From Shewanella benthica (GTDB taxonomy: Bacteria > Pseudomonadota > Gammaproteobacteria > Enterobacterales > Shewanellaceae): a stretch of DNA of 64,000 bases. Where the stretch lies: the NCBI GenBank assembly GCA_023284085.1, contig JAKVHY010000007.1, positions 62,001 through 126,000 on the forward strand, written 5' to 3'. The notes under the pieces are model-generated. The model saw only the letters and a program-made list of their open reading frames with translations. It was not told where the DNA came from and made no database searches. The translations under genes were made by a program, and so were the position numbers. Of the stretch, positions 28,097 through 36,158 are shown one piece after another. The stretch's first letter is position 1. Each line of letters begins with the position of its first letter.

Positions 28097-28961
28097 TGAA
28101 GCCGTATTCGATTACTTTAATGTTTTGCTCACCGAAGTTGAAGAGCCCAGTCACGTAGCAGCAACATTAACTCAGCCCAAGTTGAAAGAGTTTGAGCCTC
28201 AGCTAGATAAACAGGCCTTGGAGCAGTTACTGGCACCCGTCTTTAAGACTAAAGTGACGCCACAAATTGAAGTAAAAGTTAACGCACAAGTTAAACCCCA
28301 AGCTAAAGCTGAGATTAAACCAGTCTCTAAACCAGAGATTAAACCAGTCTCTAAAATTGAGTCTAAAATTGAGTCTAAAATAGAGTCTAAAATAGAGTCT
28401 AAACTAGAGTCTAAAATAGAGTCTAAAATAGCGTCACAGATTAACCAAGTAGTAGAGATTCAGCAGCTTGCGGTGTCTCCGCCAAAAGTCACAAAAGATC
28501 TGCTGGAAAGCCTCGATGATGAGTTTCCGGTACTATTTTTTAAGGTCGCTGGATTAACATTAGCCGTGCCCTTGGTTAGTTTAGGTGGAATTGTTAAGTT
28601 AGAGCGGGTCAATCACATCATGGGTCGACCCGATTGGTACAAAGGTGTGCAAACTCACCGGGGAGCACAGCTCAATGTCGTCGATACTTGTGCCTGGGTA
28701 ATGCCGGAAAAGTATGATAGTGCATTAGCTGAAACCGTAAATTATCAATATGTTGTATTATTAGAAGACAGTAACTGGGGATTGGCTTGTGAATCATTGG
28801 TCAACTCGGTAAAAATTAACAAATCAGCGGTCAATTGGCGCAGTAATGCAGGAAAGCGTCCTTGGTTGGCTGGAGTAGTAAGAGAGCAGATGTGTGGCAT
28901 TTTACATGTACATGCACTTATAGAATTATTAAATTCAGGTTTAGGCAGTCAGGATCCGTAG
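28080..28961 (+). CDS. parP: CheW-like array protein ParP
   Basis: ParP in Vibrio binds ParC through its N-terminal part and CheA/receptors through a C-terminal CheW-like domain, holding arrays at the pole. The C-terminal 140 residues here (from about FPVLFFKVAGLTLAVPL) are CheW-like. The N-terminal part is linked by a Lys/Glu/Ser repeat (about seven units of KIES, residues 91-118). ATG 28080 was chosen over TTG 28062, which has no ribosome binding site. The start lies within parC. cheW follows after 12 bases. Confidence 0.87.
   Translation: MTSLVDEAVFDYFNVLLTEVEEPSHVAATLTQPKLKEFEPQLDKQALEQLLAPVFKTKVTPQIEVKVNAQVKPQAKAEIKPVSKPEIKPVSKIESKIESKIESKIESKLESKIESKIASQINQVVEIQQLAVSPPKVTKDLLESLDDEFPVLFFKVAGLTLAVPLVSLGGIVKLERVNHIMGRPDWYKGVQTHRGAQLNVVDTCAWVMPEKYDSALAETVNYQYVVLLEDSNWGLACESLVNSVKINKSAVNWRSNAGKRPWLAGVVREQMCGILHVHALIELLNSGLGSQDP
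28351..28434 (+). repeat. 12-bp tandem repeat coding KIES units in parP
   Basis: Seven units of CTAAAATAGAGT or close variants run in frame and code for K-I/L-E/A-S. A related shorter repeat (AAACCAGTCTCT type, coding KPVS) precedes it. The DNA copies are nearly identical, so copy number can probably change by slippage without shifting the frame. Confidence 0.92.
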
Positions 28962-28973
28962 GTTGAGGCAAAT

Positions 28974-29459
28974 ATGACAAATGCAAAGAACGTAGCAGTA
29001 AACAAAGATGACGAAGTGTTGCAATGGGTAACCTTCAGACTCGATAACGAAACCTATGGCATCAACGTGATGCAGGTTCAAGAGGTATTGAGATATACCG
29101 AGATAGCACCTGTACCTGGGGCTCCTCATTATGTACTGGGTATCATCAACCTTAGAGGTAATGTCGTCACAGTGATCGACACTCGTTCACGTTTTGGATT
29201 GGCTGCGTCCGATGTTGATGATTCGACCCGAATCGTGATCATCGAAGCCGAGAAGCAAGTGATCGGTATTCTAGTCGACAGTGTGGCCGAAGTGGTCTAT
29301 TTACGCGGCTCTGAAATTGACAGTGCGCCAAATGTCGGTACCGAAGAGAGTGCTAAATTTATCCAAGGTGTGAGTAACCGAGAAAATGAGTTACTCATCT
29401 TGGTTGATCTCGATAAACTTTTATCCGATGAAGAGTGGATGGAAGTGTCACAAGTTTAA
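28974..29459 (+). CDS. cheW: Chemotaxis coupling protein CheW
   Basis: CheW links receptors to CheA. The 161-residue product consists of a single CheW domain with the usual NETYGINVMQVQEVLRY, INLRGNVVTVIDTR and GILVDSVAEV segments. It lies in the parCP operon as in Vibrio. A CTAG palindrome follows the stop. Confidence 0.97.
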   Translation: MTNAKNVAVNKDDEVLQWVTFRLDNETYGINVMQVQEVLRYTEIAPVPGAPHYVLGIINLRGNVVTVIDTRSRFGLAASDVDDSTRIVIIEAEKQVIGILVDSVAEVVYLRGSEIDSAPNVGTEESAKFIQGVSNRENELLILVDLDKLLSDEEWMEVSQV

Positions 29460-29469
29460 TGTCTACATT

Positions 29470-29495
29470 ATTCCTAGTTCCTGGGAACTAGGAAT
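29470..29495. repeat. CTAG palindrome between cheW and fipA
   Basis: Perfect 12-base arms ATTCCTAGTTCC and GGAACTAGGAAT with TG between them. It belongs to the CTAG palindrome family of this window. It has no T-tract. Confidence 0.9.
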
Positions 29496-29521
29496 ACCTT
29501 CCCTATTTAAGAGTCTCATTC

Positions 29522-29926
29522 ATGATCAGTGATGGAATTTTAATTGCGGCTTTAGTATACGTAATCGCTTGCCTTGGCCTGATCTTGTATCAACAGAAGC
29601 AAACGAGTAAGTTGCGTGTGAAAGTTGAAGCCTTAACCTTGCTAATAAAAGAAAGTGATCGTCAGCGTGAAACCGTTAAACGTGAATTACAAGAGTTAAG
29701 AAGTGGCACAATAGGTGTGGGGCGTCGAATGTTAGAGCTTGAAAAGCGCACCGCTAAACAAGACGCCAGACTCGATGAAGTGAATCAACAAGATCCCCAG
29801 GCAAAACTCTATTCCAGAGCGATGAAAATGGTTGATTTAGGCGCCAGCATAGATGAACTGATTCAAGAGTGTGAGTTACCCAAGGCGGAAGCTGAGCTCA
29901 TCATTCGGTTGCATGGGAAAGGCTAA
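29522..29926 (+). CDS. fipA: DUF2802 protein, probable FlhF-interacting FipA
   Basis: The 134-residue product has one membrane helix at about residues 5-23, a coiled coil at about 28-90, and the conserved DUF2802 end (YSRAMKMVDLGASIDELIQE, then LPKAEAELIIRLHG). DUF2802 proteins encoded just behind the flagellar/chemotaxis operon have been described as FipA, which binds FlhF and helps to recruit it to the pole in Vibrio, Pseudomonas and Shewanella. Assignment here is by domain pattern and position. A CTAG hairpin separates it from the convergent gene. Confidence 0.82.
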   Translation: MISDGILIAALVYVIACLGLILYQQKQTSKLRVKVEALTLLIKESDRQRETVKRELQELRSGTIGVGRRMLELEKRTAKQDARLDEVNQQDPQAKLYSRAMKMVDLGASIDELIQECELPKAEAELIIRLHGKG

Positions 29927-29929
29927 CAA

Positions 29930-29962
29930 GTTCCTAGTTCCTAGGTTCTAGATCCTAGGAAC
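29930..29962. repeat. CTAG hairpin between convergent genes
   Basis: Arms GTTCCTAGG (29937-29945) and CCTAGGAAC (29954-29962) flank an 8-base loop. It lies in the 39-base gap between fipA (+) and the FlhB-like gene (-), where a bidirectional terminator is expected, although the T-run after it is poor. Confidence 0.75.
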
Positions 29963-29965
29963 GTT

Positions 29966-30316
29966 TCAAACCTCTTCCACAATCTTCTGATGCATGTTGT
30001 TCCATTGTTCTGGAAACTTTCCATCCAATGTATACGCAAAGGCGATCAGTTCGGCGATTAGCAGATATAGCTCTTTAGGGATCTCTTCACCGAGTTCCAA
30101 GCGTTGTAAAAAATCACTCAAGTGAGCATCTTTATGGATGTGTACACCGGCTTCCTTGGCGAGTTCGATTATCGCATCGGCGGCAGCGCCCTTACCTGTG
30201 GCTGTGATCACAGGAGCCTGGCGGCCGTCGTAACTCAAAGCGACGGCTTCGCGTGCGGTTTTGGCTTGATCTTTTGCTGCACCGTCTTCTTTTTGTTTGT
30301 CATTATCGTCATTCAT
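29966..30316 (-). CDS. FlhB C-terminal domain homologue (FlhX-like)
   Basis: The 116-residue product corresponds to the part of FlhB that lies after the NPTH cleavage site: AREAVALSYDGRQAPVITATG, then a helix pattern and LGEEIPKELYLLIAELIAFAY. It has no membrane helices. Such stand-alone FlhB C-terminal domains (FlhX in Helicobacter) can replace the cleaved FlhB domain in substrate switching. The first 25 residues are charged (DDNDKQKEDGAAKDQ). It is downstream of the second FliK-like gene on the same strand, but about 720 bases of repeats lie between them. Confidence 0.82.
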   Translation of the reverse strand: MNDDNDKQKEDGAAKDQAKTAREAVALSYDGRQAPVITATGKGAAADAIIELAKEAGVHIHKDAHLSDFLQRLELGEEIPKELYLLIAELIAFAYTLDGKFPEQWNNMHQKIVEEV

Positions 30317-30365
30317 TTCGCTTTCGATCCCTATCTAACGATCTGTTCAATATTATTGTTAAAAA

Positions 30366-30996
30366 GCCTCGGGCCTAAAGACCCTCCTACAGGGAGAGAA
30401 CCAACCGCATAATCCATCGGGGCTAAAGCACCCTCCTACAGGGAGAGAACCAACCGCATAATCCATCGGGCCTAAAGACCCTCCTACACCCACCTTCGCT
30501 CGTCAAACCTCCATGGCGGCGAGATGCAGAAGGCTGCTTGTGTTCGTTGTAGGAGCGGCTTTAGCCGCGAGAGAATCAACCTACAAGCTATAAGCCTCGG
30601 GCCTAAAGACCCTCCTACAGGGAGAGAACACACCATCAAAGCCTCGGGTTGTAGGACCGGCTTCAGCCGGGAGAGAACACACCCATAACCCCATCGGGCC
30701 TAAAGACCCCTCCTATACCCATATTCGCTCGTCAAACCTCCATGGCGGTCGATGATGCCGAAGGCCGCTTGTGTTCATTGTAGGAGCGCGCTTTAGCCGC
30801 GAAAGAACACACCATCAAAGCCTCGGGCCTAAAGACCCTCCTACAGGGAGAGAACCAACCCCATAATTCATACCCCATCGGGCCTAAAGACCCTCCTACA
30901 CGGAGAGAACACACCATCAAAGCCTCGGGTTGTAGGAGCGGCTTTAGCCGCGAGAGAACCAACCCCATCCCCCAGGGCCTAAAGACCCTCCTACAC
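30366..30996. repeat. Array of about 12 REP-like palindromes
   Basis: The units are variants of TGTAGGAGCGGCTTTAGCCGCG in both orientations, seen also as TCGGGCCTAAAGACCCTCCTAC. They start near 30369, 30416, 30466, 30548, 30597, 30646, 30698, 30779, 30824, 30878, 30927 and 30979. Spacers such as AGAGAACACACCATCAAAGCC recur. A longer module of about 70 bases (TTCGCTCGTCAAACCTCCATG onward, shown in part) occurs twice, near 30495 and 30723. This fills the 720-base gap between two - strand genes; I see no gene in it. Confidence 0.9.
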
Positions 30997-31036
30997 CCAT
31001 CTTTGTTTCCAGGCTCCGTCGTCATCTTTGCTGTTT

Positions 31037-33076
31037 TTAAGCTTTTATCTTAACTAAAAAATGCTCACCAGGTAGTAGGCTTGCGGGTACTTTCGTCAGC
31101 TTAGTCTCAACTCTATCTGGCGTGAAGCCAATATCTGATAGCTTATTCATTAACGGCGGTAATAGCACATCTATCTTCTTTAAGAGTGTGTCATTACTGC
31201 CATTGAAGGTCATATTTATCCTGTTGTCTGTAACCTGAGCTTGGATCAATAGTGGCCCCTGGGCTAAGTTGAATTTAAGTTGTAGCCGCCAGCTGTTGGC
31301 CTTAGGCTTATCATCATCTTCCTTGTCTTTACTAAAGTGTCCTTCTAACGCTTCTTGATGTTGATTGAGTGAGTAGGGGAGGGTGAAATACCAATTTACC
31401 TGAGTACTCGTGTCACTACTTGCTTGGGAATAAAGACTCAAGTTTGTGAACAATTTACCCAGAGCCTCAGTTGCTCCGGCTTTGTCTAACAAACTCAGCA
31501 GTGAACGACTTCCCCCGAATTGAGCTTGCAGCTTTTGCAAATACTTCTGTGCCGGCCCACTGAGTTTATCGGTATTGCCGCTAGCATGACTGGCCTTGAC
31601 CCCTAGGAGCAGTTGCAAAAGAACTCCGACGGAGCTGATATGGGACAAGGGACTCGCTGAAATAGACAGAGGCTTGGCTTGAGAGTGAAGACTCGCTATC
31701 GCTGAGAGCTCATCTTTTATGGTGCTGGGCAGCGCTAAAGCATTGAGGGAGGGAGGGCGTAGCTGCGGCAGAAGCTTGGTTAACTTAGCTAATAGGCTGT
31801 TTTCAGGCTGAGTTACAGCCTGTTTATCGCTGAATTTTCCGTAGGCTTTCTCAATGGATACCTGCATCGTATTTTGTTTGTTTGGCTGCATAGTATCAAG
31901 CTCGACCTTACCTGTTTTAACATTGAAGCTTGAAGTCGTGTTGGTCAGGTCTATTGCTTTATGAGTCTCTTTATTCGGTGCGATTCTATTCAGCTCTTTA
32001 TTTAGTTCTGTGCTCTGCTCTTTACTGCTAGTAAGCGCTAATGTCAGTGAGTGGTTACTCTTCGGCTCAGCCTGCAAATCTGCAGGTAAGGCCGACTTAC
32101 CGGGCCCTTGAGTATTGTCCATCGAAGCTTGGCTTAACATTTTAAAAAGCTGGCTATAGATGTTGCCTATTTCAGGTTTGGCGAGCACTATCTGCTCCCC
32201 CTTAAGGGCGGTCATTGGATTCTTGGTCGTTTCAGGGGTTAACTTAACCTGGAGTTCATCTATCACAGGGGTCAGGGTCAGTAACCAATGTTTGTTTTGA
32301 TAATGAATGCTGGGGATGACACTTAACGGGTTTGGTTTGGCTTGATTAAATTGAGCGTTATTGGCAATTTCAGCCACAGTCATGTTTGCAATAGGCACGC
32401 TGGTACCGTTTGAAAAAATGAGCTTGTTATTACTTAACTGAGTCATAGGTAACGGATAGCCTTGAGGTCTGCTACTCAAGACTTTCATCTGCTGGATATC
32501 TACGCCCTGTTGATTAACACGCTGCTTTAGCGCTACCGGTAGAGCTATGCTAACCGACTTACCCAGAGCGAGTAACAGGCTGTTAATTTGATTCTGAGAG
32601 CGCCCGAGTGCTAAGTTTGTCGTTAGCCTGCTGTCGATAACCGAAGAGCCTGTGGTCGTCGCGGTATTTGTGTCAGCTCCAACTCTACCCTTATCGCCGG
32701 TAACTACAGGGGGTAAGTGTAAAACGTGTTGGCTGGTGACTAGCTGGTAACTGGTTGCGACAGCGGCAACTTGTCTATTTTGTATCGATGAAAATGAGAC
32801 TAAATATTTGCTTCCATCTACGGAGAGGAGATCCGTTTTTGACGAAAATTGTATTGTGGCAAGTTTAACAGCTAAACTTTGTATTTCAGCTATAGGTGGC
32901 GTCGATTTTACATTTGCTTGACTCGTGGATGATACCCTCTGTGCCTCTGGGCTTAGAACATCACGATTATGTGCATCTCGATTTAGGGTTTGTTGTGTTA
33001 GTAAATCCCGATTTTCAACTGGTGTTTTAGACGGCGTAGCCCCAGCTTTAGGTACCGAGCTTAATGAGTCTGACAT
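31037..33076 (-). CDS. Second FliK-like hook-length control domain protein
   Basis: The 679-residue product has a long Ser/Thr/Gln-rich, low-complexity part and a C-terminal FliK-type domain (about 580-679) with the pattern WRLQLKFNLAQGPLLIQAQV, then MNKLSDIGFTPDRVETKL. This resembles the Flg_hook domain, but the LDPPELGPL motif of true FliK is replaced by LAQGPLLIQAQV. It is transcribed toward the FlhB-like gene, so the two may form a pair acting on substrate switching. There is no signal peptide. The true FliK of the operon is at 9434-11071. Confidence 0.75.
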   Translation of the reverse strand: MSDSLSSVPKAGATPSKTPVENRDLLTQQTLNRDAHNRDVLSPEAQRVSSTSQANVKSTPPIAEIQSLAVKLATIQFSSKTDLLSVDGSKYLVSFSSIQNRQVAAVATSYQLVTSQHVLHLPPVVTGDKGRVGADTNTATTTGSSVIDSRLTTNLALGRSQNQINSLLLALGKSVSIALPVALKQRVNQQGVDIQQMKVLSSRPQGYPLPMTQLSNNKLIFSNGTSVPIANMTVAEIANNAQFNQAKPNPLSVIPSIHYQNKHWLLTLTPVIDELQVKLTPETTKNPMTALKGEQIVLAKPEIGNIYSQLFKMLSQASMDNTQGPGKSALPADLQAEPKSNHSLTLALTSSKEQSTELNKELNRIAPNKETHKAIDLTNTTSSFNVKTGKVELDTMQPNKQNTMQVSIEKAYGKFSDKQAVTQPENSLLAKLTKLLPQLRPPSLNALALPSTIKDELSAIASLHSQAKPLSISASPLSHISSVGVLLQLLLGVKASHASGNTDKLSGPAQKYLQKLQAQFGGSRSLLSLLDKAGATEALGKLFTNLSLYSQASSDTSTQVNWYFTLPYSLNQHQEALEGHFSKDKEDDDKPKANSWRLQLKFNLAQGPLLIQAQVTDNRINMTFNGSNDTLLKKIDVLLPPLMNKLSDIGFTPDRVETKLTKVPASLLPGEHFLVKIKA

Positions 33077-33310
33077 CGAGCGCTCCCAAAATTATCACTT
33101 AAATTTACACTTTTTTTAAATTTAAGTTTGATCTATTTTTATTGCTAAGTATCCTTAGCGCTCTTGTTAACTAAATCACACTCACAAGTCTAGTTAGTAA
33201 CAGATGTATACAATTTTACCGGATATATCTGCTTATCGACATATTTTGATGTGTCTTTAGCTTTATGTCGAAGCTGAAAAGGATTCAGCTGCATTATCGA
33301 AGAGAGAAAT
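33077..33310. other. Divergent intergenic region, AT-rich
   Basis: This gap lies between the FliK-like gene (-) and mlaA (+), so it should hold two promoters. It is AT-rich with a run of T near 33110. I find no GG-N10-GC sigma-54 site on either strand and cannot point to convincing sigma-70 boxes. GAAGAGAG at 33299-33306 is the ribosome binding site of mlaA. Confidence 0.5.
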
Positions 33311-34237
33311 ATGAAGTTTAAATGGATAGCATCGGTCGTAGTGGCACTGGGTCTAAATCATGGATTTAATGGATTAGTGTTTGCTACTGAATCAGTCACC
33401 GAGCAAGGCAAGAATTCTCAACATGAAATATTAACAGTAAACCTGTCTCAAGAGCGATCTGAGCAAGAACAGGCGCAACAAGTATTGCCTAGTCAGGAGT
33501 TAGCTCCAGCCCAAGCCCAAGCAGAAAAGATTCAAACAGCGCAAGAGCAACAAGCTCAGGTCGCCGTTCTTTATATTGATGACAGAGATCCACTCGAAGG
33601 ATTTAACCGCGCCATGTGGGACTTTAACTATCTGTTTATGGATAGGTACTTTTATCGTCCCGTTGCTCATGGATATAAGGACTATGTACCAAGACCGGTA
33701 AAAACCGGCATCAATAACTTCGTGACTAACTTCGAAGAGCCCAGTGCCATGGTTAACAATACCTTGCAAGGCAAGTGGGGATGGGCTGCTAATGCCGGTG
33801 GCCGTTTTACCATCAATACGACATTGGGCTTGTTAGGCGTTATCGATGTGGCCGACATGATGGGGCTGCCACGTAAACAAGACGAATTCAATGAAGTGCT
33901 TGGTTATTATGGGGTTCCTAACGGTCCGTATTTTATGGCTCCCTTTCTCGGGCCTTATGTGACCCGTGAACTGGCCTCTGACTGGGTTGATGATCTATAC
34001 TTTCCATTATCAGAGCTTACAATGTGGCAGTCACTGGTTAAATGGGGACTGAAAAACCTACATAGAAGAGCCGCTGCCATCGATCAAGAACGCTTAGTCG
34101 ATAACGCATTGGATCCATATACTTTTGTCAAAGAAGCTTATTTTCAACATATGGATTATAAAGTGTATGATGGAGATGTTCCGGTAGATCAAGATGATGA
34201 TGATCTGCTCGATGAATATATGCAGGAATTAGATTAA
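33311..34237 (+). CDS. mlaA: MlaA/VacJ-family outer membrane lipid-asymmetry protein
   Basis: MlaA removes phospholipids from the outer leaflet and passes them to MlaC. The family core starts near residue 95 with DPLEGFNRAMWDFNYLFMD and contains RPVKTGINNFVTNFEEP, then GRFTINTTLGLLGVIDVAD and FGPYGVP-like YYGVPNGPYFMAPFLGP. The N-terminus has a signal peptide ending near FA (residue 25), but no Cys occurs anywhere in the protein, so the lipobox of normal MlaA is missing. A Gln/Glu/Ala-rich segment (about 45-85) separates the signal from the core. The C-terminus is very acidic. Confidence 0.9.
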   Translation: MKFKWIASVVVALGLNHGFNGLVFATESVTEQGKNSQHEILTVNLSQERSEQEQAQQVLPSQELAPAQAQAEKIQTAQEQQAQVAVLYIDDRDPLEGFNRAMWDFNYLFMDRYFYRPVAHGYKDYVPRPVKTGINNFVTNFEEPSAMVNNTLQGKWGWAANAGGRFTINTTLGLLGVIDVADMMGLPRKQDEFNEVLGYYGVPNGPYFMAPFLGPYVTRELASDWVDDLYFPLSELTMWQSLVKWGLKNLHRRAAAIDQERLVDNALDPYTFVKEAYFQHMDYKVYDGDVPVDQDDDDLLDEYMQELD

Positions 34238-34303
34238 AAGAAGACTCAATAACTACTAGTTTCTACTCGGTATAGTAGTCAGAGCCTTCTAAAAGGACCC
34301 TAG

Positions 34304-35407
34304 ATGGCGCTAGAAGAGTTAGTTATATTACTTGTCGAAGACGATCCCGTTTTTCGCCACATCGTTGCCGCCTTTCTCGACAGTCGTGGAGCTAAGGTCA
34401 TTGAGGCCAATGATGGTGAGCAGGGACTCGATAAATTTAAGCAGTATGCATTCGATATAGTGCTTGCCGATCTGAGTATGCCTATCATGGGAGGCTTAGA
34501 CATGTTGAAGAAAATGTCTGAGATTAACCCTGACACGCCCTCCATAGTGATCTCCGGCAATCAAGTGATGGCCGATGTGGTCGAAGCCTTGCGTCTGGGC
34601 GCCAGTGATTATCTGGTTAAGCCGGTAGCGGATCTTTTTCTGATTGAACATGCCATAAAGCAATGTTTAGAATCTAATGTCTCCAAAGAAGTAAATTTAG
34701 AAGATTTAGAAGAATTGTCCTACCAAGAACTTCAGGATAATTTGGCGCTGTTAGAGCAAAATGAACAGGCTGCCAAGAGCGTACAACAGCAACTGTTTCC
34801 TCCCTCTCAGATAAACTACTTAACCGCTAAGGTTGACTACAGCTTATATAAATCTGATGAGGTGAGTGCTTACTTTATCGATACCGTGAATGTCGGCGAT
34901 AACCATCTGGTGATGTATATGGCCCATTTTCATCCTCAAGATAACAGGGCGGCATTTGCCAGTGTTCTGCTTAAGAGCTTCGTTAACCAAAAACTGAAGT
35001 TATATCGAAATGGTACGAGCCAAGCTATTATCGAGCCATACAATATGCTGAGTTATCTTAACGAGCGTATGACTAAGTCTGGTTTAGATATCTGTATCGA
35101 CATTGTCTATGTTGTCGTCGAGCTGACTCAATACAGGGCATCGATTGCCCAAGCCGGTAATGGTCTTCGCTGTTACATTCGAAATCAACATGGTTTAACC
35201 CCCTTAGCCCTTCCTGACTCCCTCCAGTTAGGCATTCTGGATTGGGGACACCCTAGTGCCCAATTCCGCACTTTAATGCCAGGAGAGCAGCTCTGCATCG
35301 CCTCAAGTAAACCAGAACACAAACAGATGCTATTAGATAATCAATTCCACGGCCTGGCCTACAACACAGAAATCCCCACCGGCGGATACATGCAGGTGTC
35401 GTTCTAA
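34304..35407 (+). CDS. RssB-like response regulator with degenerate PP2C domain
   Basis: The receiver domain (1-125) has Asp13-Asp14, phospho-acceptor Asp56 and KPV near 107. A helical linker with two QEL/LLEQNE patterns (about 140-165) joins a PP2C/SpoIIE-type domain that starts with SVQQQLFPP. The metal-binding Asp of active phosphatases are not kept (GGDFYD is replaced by EVSAYFID, GDVSGHG by AHFHPQDN). RssB, the adaptor that sends sigma-S to ClpXP, has this build. In Pseudomonas the rssB gene also lies near vacJ. The role is inferred from this. Confidence 0.75.
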   Translation: MALEELVILLVEDDPVFRHIVAAFLDSRGAKVIEANDGEQGLDKFKQYAFDIVLADLSMPIMGGLDMLKKMSEINPDTPSIVISGNQVMADVVEALRLGASDYLVKPVADLFLIEHAIKQCLESNVSKEVNLEDLEELSYQELQDNLALLEQNEQAAKSVQQQLFPPSQINYLTAKVDYSLYKSDEVSAYFIDTVNVGDNHLVMYMAHFHPQDNRAAFASVLLKSFVNQKLKLYRNGTSQAIIEPYNMLSYLNERMTKSGLDICIDIVYVVVELTQYRASIAQAGNGLRCYIRNQHGLTPLALPDSLQLGILDWGHPSAQFRTLMPGEQLCIASSKPEHKQMLLDNQFHGLAYNTEIPTGGYMQVSF

Positions 35408-35433
35408 AGAAGGTTCTAGGCAGAGCATAAAAG

Positions 35434-35450
35434 TTCCTAGTTTCTAGGAA
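35434..35450. repeat. Small CTAG palindrome
   Basis: TTCCTAG and CTAGGAA flank TTT. It is a short member of the CTAG palindrome family, behind the RssB-like gene. Confidence 0.7.
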
Positions 35451-35562
35451 TGATTATCCGACCGTTTTTTGATAAAAGTCAGTGATTGGTAAATCCCCTG
35501 AATAGAAAGTGAGTCGTTAATTTTCTTCAAGTTGTTAGAACTTTTAAACCATGGATGGTGAT

Positions 35563-35955
35563 ATGAGAAAATATGCTTTTGAGCATCTTGATGTTTGGAG
35601 ACGTTCATCTCGTTTGGCTTGTGATGTCTATTTATTATTTAATGGCTGTCGAGATTATGGCTTTAAAGATCAAGCAACCAGATCTGCTGTCTCAATCCCC
35701 TCAAATATCGCAGAAGGAGAGGAAAGATCCTCATTCAAAGAATCTGCTCGCTTCCTCTATTATTCTAAAGGCTCTGCAGGGGAGTTAGTCACGCAATTGT
35801 ATATAGCTATTGAAATTGGTTTAATTGATAGAGAAAAAGCATTAATTGTTATCGATGAAATTAAGCAGATATCAGCCATGTTAGCAGCATTGATAAAAAT
35901 AAGAAAAGGAGAAGTGAAAGAGCCTACAGTGGAATACAAGACTAAAAGTAACTGA
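35563..35955 (+). CDS. Four-helix-bundle protein of the S23 type
   Basis: The 130-residue product belongs to the family first seen as proteins encoded in 23S rRNA intervening sequences. Conserved features are FEHLDVWRRSSRLACDVY, QATRSAVSIPSNIAEGEER and FLYYSKGSAGELVTQLYIA. Function of the family is not known; it may bind nucleic acid. Here the gene stands alone in a chromosomal gap, not in an rRNA gene, with CTAG repeats on both sides. ATG 35563 fits the family start; ATG 35551 in the same frame is possible. Confidence 0.85.
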   Translation: MRKYAFEHLDVWRRSSRLACDVYLLFNGCRDYGFKDQATRSAVSIPSNIAEGEERSSFKESARFLYYSKGSAGELVTQLYIAIEIGLIDREKALIVIDEIKQISAMLAALIKIRKGEVKEPTVEYKTKSN

Positions 35956-36081
35956 GTTATTTCGATACTAGTTTATGAAAAACTTTCGACTTTATAGTGT
36001 TTGGAATAACTTAGCGGGTCTTGCTTCATATCTGTTGTAAGCCCTCGTACCTAGGAACTAATACCTAGATACTTCTTAACA

Positions 36082-36115
36082 AAAAACGCCTCACTATCAC
36101 TAGTGAGGCGTTTTT
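36082..36115. terminator. Bidirectional intrinsic terminator
   Basis: A perfect 15-base stem (36082-36096 and 36101-36115) with loop TCAC, containing GCCTCAC, is flanked by A-tract and T-tract, so it can act on both strands. It lies between the S23-type gene (+) and the POT transporter gene (-). Confidence 0.95.
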
Positions 36116-36121
36116 AATATC

Positions 36122-36150
36122 AGTTCCTAGTTCCTAGTTCCTAGGGAACT
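36122..36150. repeat. CTAG palindrome next to the terminator
   Basis: Three AGTTCCT words in tandem end in AGTTCC-TAG-GGAACT (36136-36150). A related half element is at about 36048-36072 on the other side of the terminator. Confidence 0.75.
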
Positions 36151-36158
36151 CGAACCTT

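Noticed and set aside
30366..30996. CRISPR array
   Set aside because: Repeats are palindromic, in both orientations and with similar, not unique, spacers; no cas genes are near.
30122..31025. Short frames within the REP array (97 codons - strand, 96 codons + strand)
   Set aside because: The translation consists of repeat-derived words, and there is no ribosome site.
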